From the NCBI GenBank assembly GCA_963682175.1, contig OY821784.1:20007621-20071620 (forward strand): a stretch of 64,000 nucleotides of DNA, written 5' to 3'. Source of the stretch: Triglochin maritima (Eukaryota > Streptophyta > Magnoliopsida > Alismatales > Juncaginaceae). A program made the position numbers and the translations under genes. Below the pieces are notes generated by a model that was given only the letters and a program-made list of their open reading frames with translations, had not been told where the DNA came from and did no database searches. Positions 9,974 through 20,068 of the stretch are shown one piece after another; position 1 is the stretch's first letter; each line of letters opens with the position of its first letter.

Positions 9974-11158
9974 AACCTCAACGGATTACCGAACTTCTAC
10001 CCGATTTTGCCTATTTCAAATTTTGGATTTATTTCCAACAAAATTTGAACTTAAGGGGGTTTTAGCAAATTCACAACTTATGCAATGTATTATCCTATGC
10101 AACAATAAATTATTGCACCCCATAATATATGCATCTTATATGAATTTATCATGATTCTAATTATGTTTATATACAACATAATTGATTTTACTTGTTCACC
10201 ATATGTGTCATATTTTCTATGAGAAACCCGACACATCATATGAACCAAAAATCAAGCTTCTTGTTTCACGGTTTTTGCGGTGTGACCTATGGGAGGATCT
10301 AAACTAAGTTGGCAGTGATATTAAGAGCTTAATATCACAAGCTATAAGCGGTATCTAGCTACACATTATAGCTCCCAATTAGTTAGATGTCTTAATTCCA
10401 CTCGAACCAAAACCCGATCCATTTAGTGATGGAGTGCACCACTTGTGTCCGTCCCTTGCCTCATGATATTAAGAATACACACAAAGTAGTGTTGTGTCAT
10501 CTTTGTATTAGTATTCATTTCTTGATCTCTTTAAGCTAGTTATAAATATGTGACTTAACTCAAATCACATTGTGCACATTATAACTTTGCTTTATCAAGG
10601 GGCCCACTAATATCATCACTCAATTAAGAGGGGCAATGATAATCTTTTGACTAACTATCTTCTCCAACGAAAGTTGTACTTAACCAACCAATGTCTTTAC
10701 ACTACACTGATCGATAGTTCAAGACACTGATCTAATTAAGTATTCCTTAAGTGATTAGATATAAGTCTCATATCAAAGGACCAAAGACACAGTAAAATAT
10801 TAATGACACAGAAACACATTTCTATAATATTTTACTTATTAGGTCTATTCAGTATACAAAAGTAATATTTTCCTCTTTTGCATACCCGTGTTGTCACTCA
10901 CTTGTAGAGCTACAATGATCTATGACCAACACGACAATCTTAACTCGGTAATTAATGTTCCATGTTAATTACCATGATTGCGAATATCGTTTGTTTTATG
11001 CAAACCAATATCTTTTAGAGCTCTACGGTTAAGGACCAAGAGCCTCTTCCTTAACACTTCTAAAAGACGAATAACATAAACAAGGAACAAAATGATTTCT
11101 CATTCAATTCATAATAATTGGCATTTAAAAGTAAAACTTTTAGAACACATTCCCTTCA

Positions 11159-11163
11159 GGAGG
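11159..11163 (+). repeat. Target site duplication, right copy (GGAGG)
   Basis: This matches 1220-1224 exactly. The next bases, AGAGAAGAGGGAGAG, continue the satellite unit in phase with the left flank. Confidence 0.93.
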
Positions 11164-11551
11164 AGAGAAGAGGGAGAGAGAAAGAGATGAGGGAGACAGG
11201 AGGATAGCGAAGTAGAGGGGAGACGGAGATGGAGAGGGAGAAGAAGAGAGAGGCAGAAGAGAGAGGGGGTGAAGGAGTGGGAGAGAAGGAAAGAGGGAGA
11301 GAGAGAAGGAGAAGGGAAAGAGGAGGATGGAGAAGGATAAAATGGGTAGAGAGAAGAAGAAGAGAGAAGGATAAGGAGAGCAGAAGAAGGGGAGAGGGAT
11401 AAGAGGGAAGGGAGAGGAGAGGGAATGTGAGGGAGATAGAGATGAGGCGAGGGAGATGAGAGAAAGAGAAGAGGGAAGAGTGAGAGAGAAGGAGAGTGGT
11501 AGAGAAGGAGAGAAGAGAGAGGGGGTAGAACGAGAGAGAGTGAGAGAAGGG

Positions 11552-11559
11552 CTGTACAG
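11552..11559. other. Conserved CTGTACAG word of the satellite unit (representative)
   Basis: The context GGGCTGTACAGAATGGGAC occurs once per unit and is among the few stretches with mixed bases. The core is an 8-base palindrome. Further copies are at 14051-14058 and 18865-18872, and in every unit after the gap on the other strand (GTCCCATTCTGTACAGCCC). Variants are GTGTACAG near 16461 and TTGTACAG near 21226. Other once-per-unit words are GTAGACAACATAGG (11800-11813), ACACGGATGG (12413-12422), GGAACCGAGAG (near 12689) and a block at 12252-12280 that starts GCAATTAGAGG. Confidence 0.75.
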
Positions 11560-12030
11560 AATGGGACGAGGAGAGAGAGATGAGTGGGAGAAAAGGAGAA
11601 GCAAGAGAAGGGAGAGAAGAAGATGGAGAAGGAGAGAGATAAAGAGAGTGGCATAAGGAGAGAGGGATAGACGGAAGAGAGAGAAAGAGAAGGTGAGAGA
11701 AATGAGAAGGGAGAGAGGAGGAGAAGGATAAGGATAATGAGAAGGCAGAGAAGAGGGAAGAGAGGGGGAGAGAATGAGAGAGAAGGAGAAGAGAGAGAGG
11801 TAGACAACATAGGAGAAGAGAGAAGGATAGAGGCAGAGAAGTGAGAATAGGGATAAGGATAAGGAGAGAAGAGAAGGAGAACAGAAAAGAGGAGAGAGGG
11901 ATGGGAGAAAAGATAAGAGATACGAGGGAGAAGAAGGGAGAGAGAGCGAGAGGAGGAGAAGGAGGGAGTGGAGGAGTGGGATAAGTGGGAGAGAGAAAAG
12001 GAGAGAAGGAGAGGGATAAGAGGGAGATAG

Positions 12031-12150
12031 AGAAGGAGAAATAAGAGAGGACAGATAAGAGGAGAGAGAAAGAGAAAGATAATAAGAGGGAGAAGGAGAA
12101 ATAAGAGAGGACAGATAAGAGGAGAGACAAAGAGAGAGATAATAAGAGGG
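12031..12150 (+). repeat. 60 bp tandem duplication private to one unit
   Basis: Copies 12031-12090 and 12091-12150 differ at two positions (GGAGAGAGAAAGAGAAAGAT against GGAGAGACAAAGAGAGAGAT). Other units have this stretch once. Confidence 0.92.
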
Positions 12151-12300
12151 AGAAGGAGAGAGAGGGAAATGGAGAAGAGGAGAGGGAGAGGAGGAGACAG
12201 AGAAGGGAAGGTAAGAGAAAAAAAGGAGAGGGATTGAAGGAGAAGAGAGGGGCAATTAGAGGAGATGAAAGGATTAAAGGAGAGAGAGAAGATGAGGGAG

Positions 12301-12386
12301 AAGGAGAGGAGAGGAAGAGAGGGCAGGAGAGAGAGGGAGAGATAAGGAGAGGAGAGGAAGAGAGGGCAGGAGAGAGAGGGAGAGAT
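12301..12386 (+). repeat. 43 bp perfect tandem duplication private to one unit
   Basis: Copies 12301-12343 and 12344-12386 are identical, and each contains GAGGGCAGGAGAG. Identity suggests a very recent slippage or unequal exchange event. Confidence 0.92.
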
Positions 12387-12878
12387 AAGGAGAAGAGAGA
12401 GGGAACGAGAGGACACGGATGGATAAGAGGACAGAGCGGAGAAGGAGGGAGAGAGCGGGAGGGAGGGAGAGAGAACGAAAGGACGAGAGGGGAGGAGAGA
12501 GAGGGAGAAGAGTGGGAGAGAGAGAAGAAGAAGGAGAGAGGGAACAAGAGAGGAGGTGAGAGGGAACAAGAAAATGAGAGGACAACGGAGAAGGATAGGA
12601 GGAGAAGAGGGAAGGGGAAGGGAACGAGATAGAGAAGGGAGAGTAGAGACACAGAAGGAGAGAAGCAAGAGAGATAGAGGAGGAGGGAGGAACCGAGAGA
12701 GGTGAGAGGAGGAGAGGGATAAGGAGATAGAGAAGGGGAGAGAAGAGAGAGAGAAAGCAGAGTAGAGGGAAGAGAAGAGGATAGGAGGGAGAAGGAGAGA
12801 GAAGGTAAGGAGAGGGAAGAAGGGGGGAGAGAGAACGGGGAGAGGAGCGAAGAAGGAAAGGAGGAGATTGAGAGAGGA

Positions 12879-15281
12879 GTCCCATCTCCTTCTCTTCTCT
12901 TTATCCTCTCTCTTCTTCTCCTTCTCTCCCTCTCGCTCCTCTCTTCCATCTCTCCGTATCCTTATAAGGGGAGAGATAGGGAACGAGAAGAGGGAAGAGG
13001 AGAGAGGGGGGAAGAGGACAGAGAGAGAGAGAAGAAGAGATAAGGAAGAGGGAGAGAGAAGGAGAACAGAGAAGGAGGGAGGAAACGAGAGAAGAGGAGA
13101 GTGAGAAGGGTGGAGCGTTAGAGAAGGAGAGAGGAGGGAGAGAAGAGAGAGAAGGGAGAGTGGAGGAGAGGGAGAGAAAGAGAGGGAGAGAGAAGAGGAA
13201 TGGAGGAGAGAGGGAGAAAGATAGAGAAGTAAAGAGAGATAAGGAGAGAGTGAACGAGAGAGAAGGAGAAGAGAAAGAGCATAAGAGGGAGAGTGAGACA
13301 AGGAGAAGCGAGAGAAGGTGAGGGGTAGAACAAGGAGGAGGAGAGAAGGAGAAGAGGGAGGAGAGTGGTAGAGAAGAGGAGAAATGGGAAGAGAGATAAG
13401 AGAAGAGAGGGAAAGGGAGAGAGAGAGAGAGAAGAGATATGGAGAACGAGAGCGAGAGGTAGAGAAGGGGGAGAGAAGGAGAGTGGAGAAAAGAGGATAA
13501 GAAGAGCAGATAGAGAGAACACAAGAATAGACAAGAGAGGAGAGGGAGAGAGGAGGGAGAAGAAGGGGGAGAGAGCGAGAGAAGAAGGAGGGAGATAGAA
13601 AATGAAGGAGAAGAAGGAAGAAGAGGGAGAGGGAACGAGAGAGGTAGAGAAGAGAGGGAAGGAGGAGAGAAGAGGGAGAGAGAAAGAGATGAGGGAGACA
13701 GGAGGATAGCGAAGTAGAGGGGAGACGGAGAAGGAGAGGGAGAAGAAGAGAGAGGCAGAAGAGAGAGGAGGTGAAGGAGTGGGAGAGAAGGAAAGAGGGA
13801 GAGAGAGAAGGAGAAGGGAAAGAGGAGGATGGAGAAGTAGTAAATGGGTAGAGAGAAGAAGAAGAGAGAAGGATAAGGATAGAAGAAAGGGGAGAGGGAT
13901 AAGAGGGAAGGGAGAGGAGAGGGAATGTGAGGGAGATGAAGATGAGGCGAGGGAGATGAGAGAAAGAGAAGAGGGAAGAGTGAGAGAGAAGGAGAGTGGT
14001 AGAGAAGGAGAGAAGAGAGAGGGGTAGAACGAGAGAGAGTGAGAGAAGGGCTGTACAGAATGGGACGAGGAGAGAGAGATGAGTGGGAGAAAAGGAGAAG
14101 CAAGAGAAGGGAGAGAAGAAGATGGAGAAGGAGAGAGAGATAAAGAGAGTGGCATAAGGAGAGAGGGATAGACGGAAGAGAGAGAAAGAGAAGGTGAGAG
14201 AAATGAGAAGGGAGAGAGGAGGAGAAGGATAAGGATAATGAGAAGGCAGAGAAGAGGGAAGAGAGGGGGAGAGAATGAGAGAGAAGGAGAAGAGAGAGAG
14301 GTAGACAACATAGGAGAAGAGAGAAGGATAGAGGCAGAGAAGTGAGAATAGGGATAAGGATAAGGAGAGAAGAGAAGAGAAGGAGAACAGAAAAGAGGAG
14401 AGAGGGATGGGAGAAAAGATAAGAGATACGAGGGAGAAGAAGGGAGAGAGAGCGAGAGGAGGAGAAGGAGGGAGTGGAGGAGTGGGATAAGTGGGAGAGA
14501 GAAAAGTAGAGAAGGAGAGGGATAAGAGGGAGATAGAGAAGGAGAAATAAGAGAGGACAGATAAGAGGAGAGAGAAAGAGAGAGATAATAAGAGGGAGAA
14601 GGAGAGAGAGGGAAATGGAGAAGAGGAGAGGGAGAGGAGGAGACAGAGAAGGGAAGGTGAGAGAAAAAAAGGAGAGGGATTGAAGGAGAAGAGAGGGGCA
14701 ATTAGAGGAGATGAAAGGATTAAAGAAGAGAGAGAAGATGAGGGAGAAGGAGAGGAGAGGAAGAGAGGGCAGGAGAGAGAGGGAGAGATAAGGAGAAGAG
14801 AGAGGGAACGAGAGGACACGGATGGATAAGAGGAGAGAGCGGAGAAGGAGGGAGAGAGCGGGAGGGAGGGAGAGAGAACGAGAGGACGAGAGGGGAGGAG
14901 AGAGAGGGAGATGAGGGGGAGAGAGAGAAGAAGAAGGAGAGAGGGAACAAGAGAGGAGGTGAGAGGGAACAAGAAAATGAGAGGAGAACGGAGAAGGATA
15001 GGAGGAGAAGAGGGAAGGGGAAGGGAACGAGATAGAGAAGGGAGAGTAGAGACACAGAAGGAGAGAAGCAAGAGAGATAGAGGAGGAGGGAGGAACCGAG
15101 AGAGGTGAGAGGAGGAGAGGGATAAGGAGATAGAGAAGGGGAGAGAAGAGAGAGAGAAAGGAGAGTAGAGGGAAGAGAAGAGGATAGGAGGGAGAAGGAG
15201 AGAGAAGGTAAGGAGAGGGAAGATGGGGGGAGAGAGAACGGGGAGAGGAGCGAAGAAGGGAAGGAGGAGATTGAGAGAGGA
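12879..15281 (+). repeat. Satellite unit, 2,403 bp
   Basis: The three marker sites read G in GAGG(G/C)AAGAGTG, T in GA(T/A)AGGG and G in GTAGAGG(G/C)AAG. A private change near 13835 gives AAGTAGTAAATGGG where other units have AAGGATAAAATGGG. Its (GA)n run at 13417-13432 is eight repeats. Confidence 0.9.
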
Positions 15282-17682
15282 GTCCCATCTCCTTCTCTTC
15301 TCTTTATCCTCTCTCTTCTTCTCCTTCTCTCCCTCTCGCTCCTCTCTTCCATCTCTCCTTATCCTTATAAGGGGAGAGATAGGGAACGAGAAGAGGGAAG
15401 AGGAGAGAGGGGGAAGAGGATAGAGAGAGAGAAGAAGAGATAAGGAAGAGGGAGAGAGAAGGAGAACAGAGAAGGAGGGAGGAAACGAGAGAAGAGGAGA
15501 GTGAGAAGGGTGGAGCGTTAGAGAAGGAGAGAGGAGGGAGAGAAGAGAGAGAAGGGAGAGTGGAGGAGAGGGAGAGAAAGAGAGGGAGAGAGAAGAGGAA
15601 GGGAGGAGAGAGGGAGAAAGAGAGAGAAGTAAAGAGAGATAAGGAGAGAGTGAACGAGAGAGAAGGAGAAGAGAAAGAGCATAAGAGGGAGAGTGAGAAA
15701 AAGAGAAGCGAGAGAAGGTGAGGGGTAGAACAAGGAGGAGGAGAGAAGGAGAAGAGGGAGGAGAGTGGTAGAGAAGAGGAGAAATGGGAAGAGAGATAAG
15801 AGAAGAGAGGGAAAGGGAGAGAGAGAGAGAGAGAGAGAGAAGAGATATGGAGAACGAGAGTGAGAGGTACAGAAGGGGGAGAGAAGGAGAGTGGAGAAAA
15901 GAGGATAAGAAAAGCAGAGAGAGAGAACACGAGAATAGACAAGAGCGGAGAGGGAGAGAGGAGGGAGAAGAAGGGGGAGAGAGCGAGAGAAGGAGGAGGG
16001 AGATAGAAAATGAAGGAGAAGAAGGAAGAGGAGGGAGAGGGAACGAGAGAGGTAGAGAAGAGAGGGAAGGAGGAGAGAAGAGGGAGTGAGAAAGAGATGA
16101 GGGAGACAGGAGGATAGCGAAGTAGAGGGGAGACGGAGAAGGAGAGGGAGAAGAAGAGAGAGGCAGAAGAGAGAGGAGGTGAAGGAGTGGGAGAGAAGGA
16201 AAGAGGGAGAGAGAGAAGGAGAAGGGAAAGAGGAGGATGGAGAAGGATAAAATGGGTAGAGAGAAGAAGAAGAGAGAAGGATAAGGAGAGAAGAAGAAGG
16301 GGAGAGGGATAAGAGGGAAGGGAGAGGAGAGGGAATGTGAGGGAGATAGAGATGAGGCGAGAGAGATGAGAGAAAGAGAAGAGGGAAGAGTGAGAGAGAA
16401 GGAGAGTGGTAGAGAAGGAGAGAAGAGAGAGGGGTAGAACGAGAGAGAGTGAGAGAAGGGGTGTACAGAATGGGACGAGGAGAGAGAGATGAGTGGGAGA
16501 AAAGGAGAAGCAAGAGAAGGGAGAGAAGAAGATGGAGAAGGAGAGAGAGATAAAGAGAGTGGGATAAGGAGAGAGGGATAGACGGAAGAGAGAGAAAGAG
16601 AAGGTGAGAGAAATGAGAAGGGAGAGAGGAGGAGAAGGATAAGGATAATGAGAAGGCAGAGAAGAGGGAAGAGAGGGGGAGAGAATGAGAGAGAAGGAGA
16701 AGAGAGAGAGGTAGACAACATAGGAGAAGAGAGAAGGATAGAGGCAGAGAAGTGAGAATAGGGATAAGGATAAGGAGAGAAGAGAAGGAGAACAGAAAAG
16801 AGGAGAGAGGGATGGGAGAAAAGATAAGAGATACGAGGGAGAAGAAGGGAGAGAGAGCGAGAGGAGGAGAAGGAGGGAGTGGAGGAGTGGGATAAGTGGG
16901 AGAGAGAAAAGGAGAGAAGGAGAGGGATAAGAGGGAGATAGAGAAGGAGAAATAAGAGAGGACAGATAAGAGGAGAGAGAAAGAGAGAAATAATAAGAGG
17001 GAGAAGGAGAGAGAGGGAAATGGAGAAGAGGAGAGGGAGAGGAGGAGACAGAGAAGGGAATGTGAGATAAAAAAAGGAGAGGGATTGAAGGAGAAGAGAG
17101 GGGCAATTAGAGGAGATGAAAGGATTAAAGGAGAGAGAGAAGATGAGGGAGAAGGAGAGGATAGGAAGAGAGGGCAGGAGAGAGAGGGAGAGATAAGGAG
17201 AAGAGAGAGGGAACGAGAGGACACGGATGGATAAGAGGAGAGAGCGGAGAAGGAGGGAGAGAGCGGGAGGGAGGGAGAGAGGACGAGAGGGGAGGAGAGA
17301 GAGGGAGAAGAGGGGGAGAGAGATAAGAAGAAGGAGAGAGGGAACAAGAGAGGAGGTGAGAGGGAACAAGAAAATGAGAGGAGAACGGAGAAGGATAGGA
17401 GGAGAAGAGGGAAGGGGAAGGGAACGAGATAGAGAAGGGAGAGTAGAGACACAGAAGGAGAGAAGCAAGAGAGATAGAGGAGGAGGGAGGAACCGAGAGA
17501 GGTGAGAGGAGGAGAGGGATAAGGAGATAGAAAAGGGGAGAGAAGAGAGAGAGAGAGAAAGGAGAGTAGAGGCAAGAGAAGAGGATAGGAGGGAGAAGGA
17601 GAGAGAAGGTAAGGAGAGGGAAGAAGGGGGGAGAGAGAACGGGGAGAGGAGCGAAGAAGGGAAGGAGGAGATTGAGAGAGGA
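15282..17682 (+). repeat. Satellite unit, 2,401 bp
   Basis: Marker states are G, T, C. It carries C at the third site but keeps the full GAGAAGGTAAG tract that C-type units further right have lost, so it is a mosaic or an intermediate. The palindromic word reads GTGTACAG. The (GA)n run at 15817-15840 has 12 repeats. Confidence 0.9.
15817..15840 (+). repeat. (GA)12 microsatellite inside a unit
   Basis: This is the hypervariable run found between GGGAAAGG and AGAGATATGG in each unit. Its length differs from unit to unit while the flanks do not. Confidence 0.9.
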
Positions 17683-20068
17683 GTCCCATCTCCTTCTCTT
17701 CTCTTTATCCTCTCTCTTCTTCTCCTTCTCTCCCTCTCGCTCCTCTCTTCCATCTCTCCTTATCCTTATAAGGGGAGAGATAGGGAACGAGAAGAGGGAA
17801 GAGGAGAGAGGGGGGAAGAGGACACAGAGAGAGAGAGAGAAGAAGAGATAAGGAAGAGGGAGAGAGAAGGAGAACAGAGAAGGAGGGAGGAAACGAGAGA
17901 AGAGGAGAGTGAGAAGGGTGGAGCGTTAGAGAAGGAGAGAGGAGGGAGAGAAGAGAGAGAAGGGAGAGTGGAGGAGAGGGAGAGAAAGAGAGGGAGAGAG
18001 AAGAGGAAGGGAGGAGAGAGGGAGAAAGAGAGAGAGAGAAGTAAAGAGAGATAAGGAGAGAGTGAACGAGAGAGAAGGAGAAGAGAAAGAGCATAAGAGG
18101 GAGAGTGAGAAAAGGAGAAGCGAGAGAAGGTGAGGGGTAGAACAAGGAGGAGGAGAGAAGGAGAAGAGGGAGGAGAGTGGTAGAGAAGAGGAGAAATGGG
18201 AAGAGAGATAAGAGAAGAGAGGGAAAGGGAGAGAGAGAGAGAGAAGAGATATGGAGAACGAGAGCGAGAGGTAGAGAAGGGGGAGAGAAGGAGAGTGGAG
18301 AAAAGAGGATAAGAAGAGCAGAGAGAGAGAACACGAGAATAGACAAGAGCGGAGAGGGAGAGAGGAGGGAGAAGAAGGGGGAGAGAGCGAGAGAAGGAGG
18401 AGGGAGATAGAAAATGAAGGAGAAGAAGGAAGAGGAGGGAGAGGGAACGAGAGAGGTAGAGAAGAGAGGGAAGGAGGAGAGAAGAGGGAGAGAGAAAGAG
18501 ATGAGGGAGACAGGAGGATAGCGAAGTAGAGGGGAGACGGAGAAGGAGAGGGAGAAGAAGAGAGAGGCAGAAGAGAGAGGAGGTGAAGGAGTGGGAGAGA
18601 AGGAAAGAGGGAGAGAGAGAAGGAGAAGGGAAAGAGGAGGATGGAGAAGGATAAAATGGGTAGAGAGAAGAAGAAGAGAGAAGGATAAGGAGAGAAGAAG
18701 AAGGGGAGAGGGATAAGAGGGAAGGGAGAGGAGAGGGAATGTGAGGGAGATAGAGATGAGGCGAGGGAGATGAGAGAAAGAGAAGAGGCAAGAGTGAGAG
18801 AGAAGGAGAGTGGTAGAGAAGGAGAGAAGAGAGAGGGGTAGAATGAGAGAGAGTGAGAGAAGGGCTGTACAGAATGGGACGAGGAGAGAGAGATGAGTGG
18901 AAGAAAAGGAGAAGCAAGAGAAGGGAGAGAAGAAGATGGAGAAGGAGAGAGAGATAAAGAGAGTGGCATAAGGAGAGAGGGATAGACGGAAGAGAGAGAA
19001 AGAGAAGGTGAGAGAAATGAGAAGGGAGAGAGGAGGAGAAGGATAAGGATAATGAGAAGGCAGAGAAGAGGGAAGAGAGGGGGAGAGAATGAGAGAGAAG
19101 GAGAAGAGAGAGAGGTAGACAACATAGGAGAAGAGAGAAGGATAGAGGCAGAGAAGTGAGAAAAGGGATAAGGATAAGGAGAGAAGAGAAGGAGAACAGA
19201 AAAGAAGAGAGAGGGATGGGAGAAAAGATAAGAGATACGAGGGAGAAGAAGGGAGAGAGAGCGAGAGGAGGAGAAGGAGGGAGTGGAGGAGTGGGATAAG
19301 TGGGAGAGAGAAAAGGAGAGAAGGAGAGGGATAAGAGGGAGATAGAGAAGGAGAAATAAGAGAGGACAGATAAGAGGAGAGAGAAAGAGAGAGATAATAA
19401 GAGGGAGAAGGAGAGAGAGGGAAATGGAGAAGAGGAGAGGGAGAGGAGGAGACAGAGAAGGGAAGGTGAGATAAAAAAGGAGAGGGATTGAAGGAGAAGA
19501 GAGGGGCAATTAGAGGAGATGAAAGGATTAAAGGAGAGAGAGAAGATGAGGGAGAAGGAGAGGAGAGGAAGAGAGGGCAGGAGAGAGAGGGAGAGATAAG
19601 GAGAAGAGAGAGGGAACGAGAGGACACGGATGGATAAGAGGAGAGAGCGGAGAAGGAGGGAGAGAGCGGGAGGGAGGGAGAGAGGACGAGAGGGGAGGAG
19701 AGAGAGGGAGAAGAGGGGGAGAGAGAGAAGAAGAAGGAGAGAGGGAACAAGAGAGGAGGTGAGAGGGAACAAGAAAATGAGAGGAGAACGGAGAAGGATA
19801 GGAGGAGAAGAGGGAAGGGGAAGGGAACGAGATAGAGAAGGGAGAGTAGAGACACAGAAGGAGAGAAGCAAGAGAGATAGAGGAGGAGGGAGGAACCGAG
19901 AGAGGTGAGAGGAGGAGAGGGATAAGGTGATAGAGAAGGGGAGAGAAGAGAGAGAGAGAAAGGAGAGTAGAGGCAAGAGAAGAGGATAGGAGGGAGAAGG
20001 AGAGGGAAGAAGGGGGGAGAGAGAGCGGGGAGAGGAGCGAAGAAGGGAAGGAGGAGATTGAGAGAGGA
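17683..20068 (+). repeat. Satellite unit, 2,386 bp
   Basis: Marker states are C, A, C: the first unit of the second variant class. The GAGAAGGTAAG tract before the island is deleted. GGGGTAGAATGAGAG and GAGTGGAAGAAAAGG are shared only with the unit at 24867, seven kilobases away, which points to exchange between non-adjacent units. Confidence 0.9.

Larger units (their letters stand above)
1225..11158 (-). mobile_element. Ty1/copia LTR retrotransposon, 9,934 bp, nearly intact
   Basis: A complete structural element lies on the minus strand: 5' LTR 9036-11158, primer binding site 9023-9034, leader to 7551, gag-protease-integrase-RT-RNase H reading frame 7550-3432, polypurine tract 3348-3358, and 3' LTR 1225-3347. 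Integrase precedes reverse transcriptase, which defines Ty1/copia (Pseudoviridae-like) rather than Ty3/gypsy. Both LTRs are 2,123 bp, begin TG and end CA, and differ by hand count at seven substitutions with no indel (0.33%). With a rate of about 1.3e-8 per site per year, as often used for grass LTRs, this is roughly 0.13 million years; slower rates give a somewhat greater age. The lineage within copia is not assigned. One in-frame TGA makes this copy probably non-autonomous. Confidence 0.97.
9036..11158 (-). repeat. 5' LTR of the copia element (right in the window)
   Basis: This is identical in length (2,123 bp) to the other LTR and collinear with it at an offset of 7,811. It is the LTR that would drive the genomic RNA. 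It carries the TATA box (9487-9494), the AATAAA hexamer (9116-9121) and the palindrome cluster (9678-9973). At 9848 a C-to-T difference turns one of the seven CGGTnnACCG palindromes into TGGTCGACCG, so the two LTRs are not equal in this possible enhancer. Confidence 0.96.
455..12878 (+). repeat. Satellite unit split by the copia element
   Basis: Measured from island to island the interval is 12,424 bp. Removing the 9,934 bp element and the 5 bp duplicated target leaves 2,485 bp, about 100 bp more than most units. The excess is explained by two tandem duplications not seen in any other unit, of 60 bp (12031-12150) and 43 bp (12301-12386). Variant states are G in GAGG(G/C)AAGAGTG and T in GA(T/A)AGGG, shared with the next two units. 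Confidence 0.9.

Noticed and set aside
11109..17753. An open frame of over 2,200 codons, and dozens like it on both sides of the gap
   Set aside because: The frames overlap in all three registers, repeat with the satellite unit, begin at arbitrary or non-ATG codons and are low-complexity. A C/T strand cannot contain TAA, TAG or TGA, so length is no evidence of coding.
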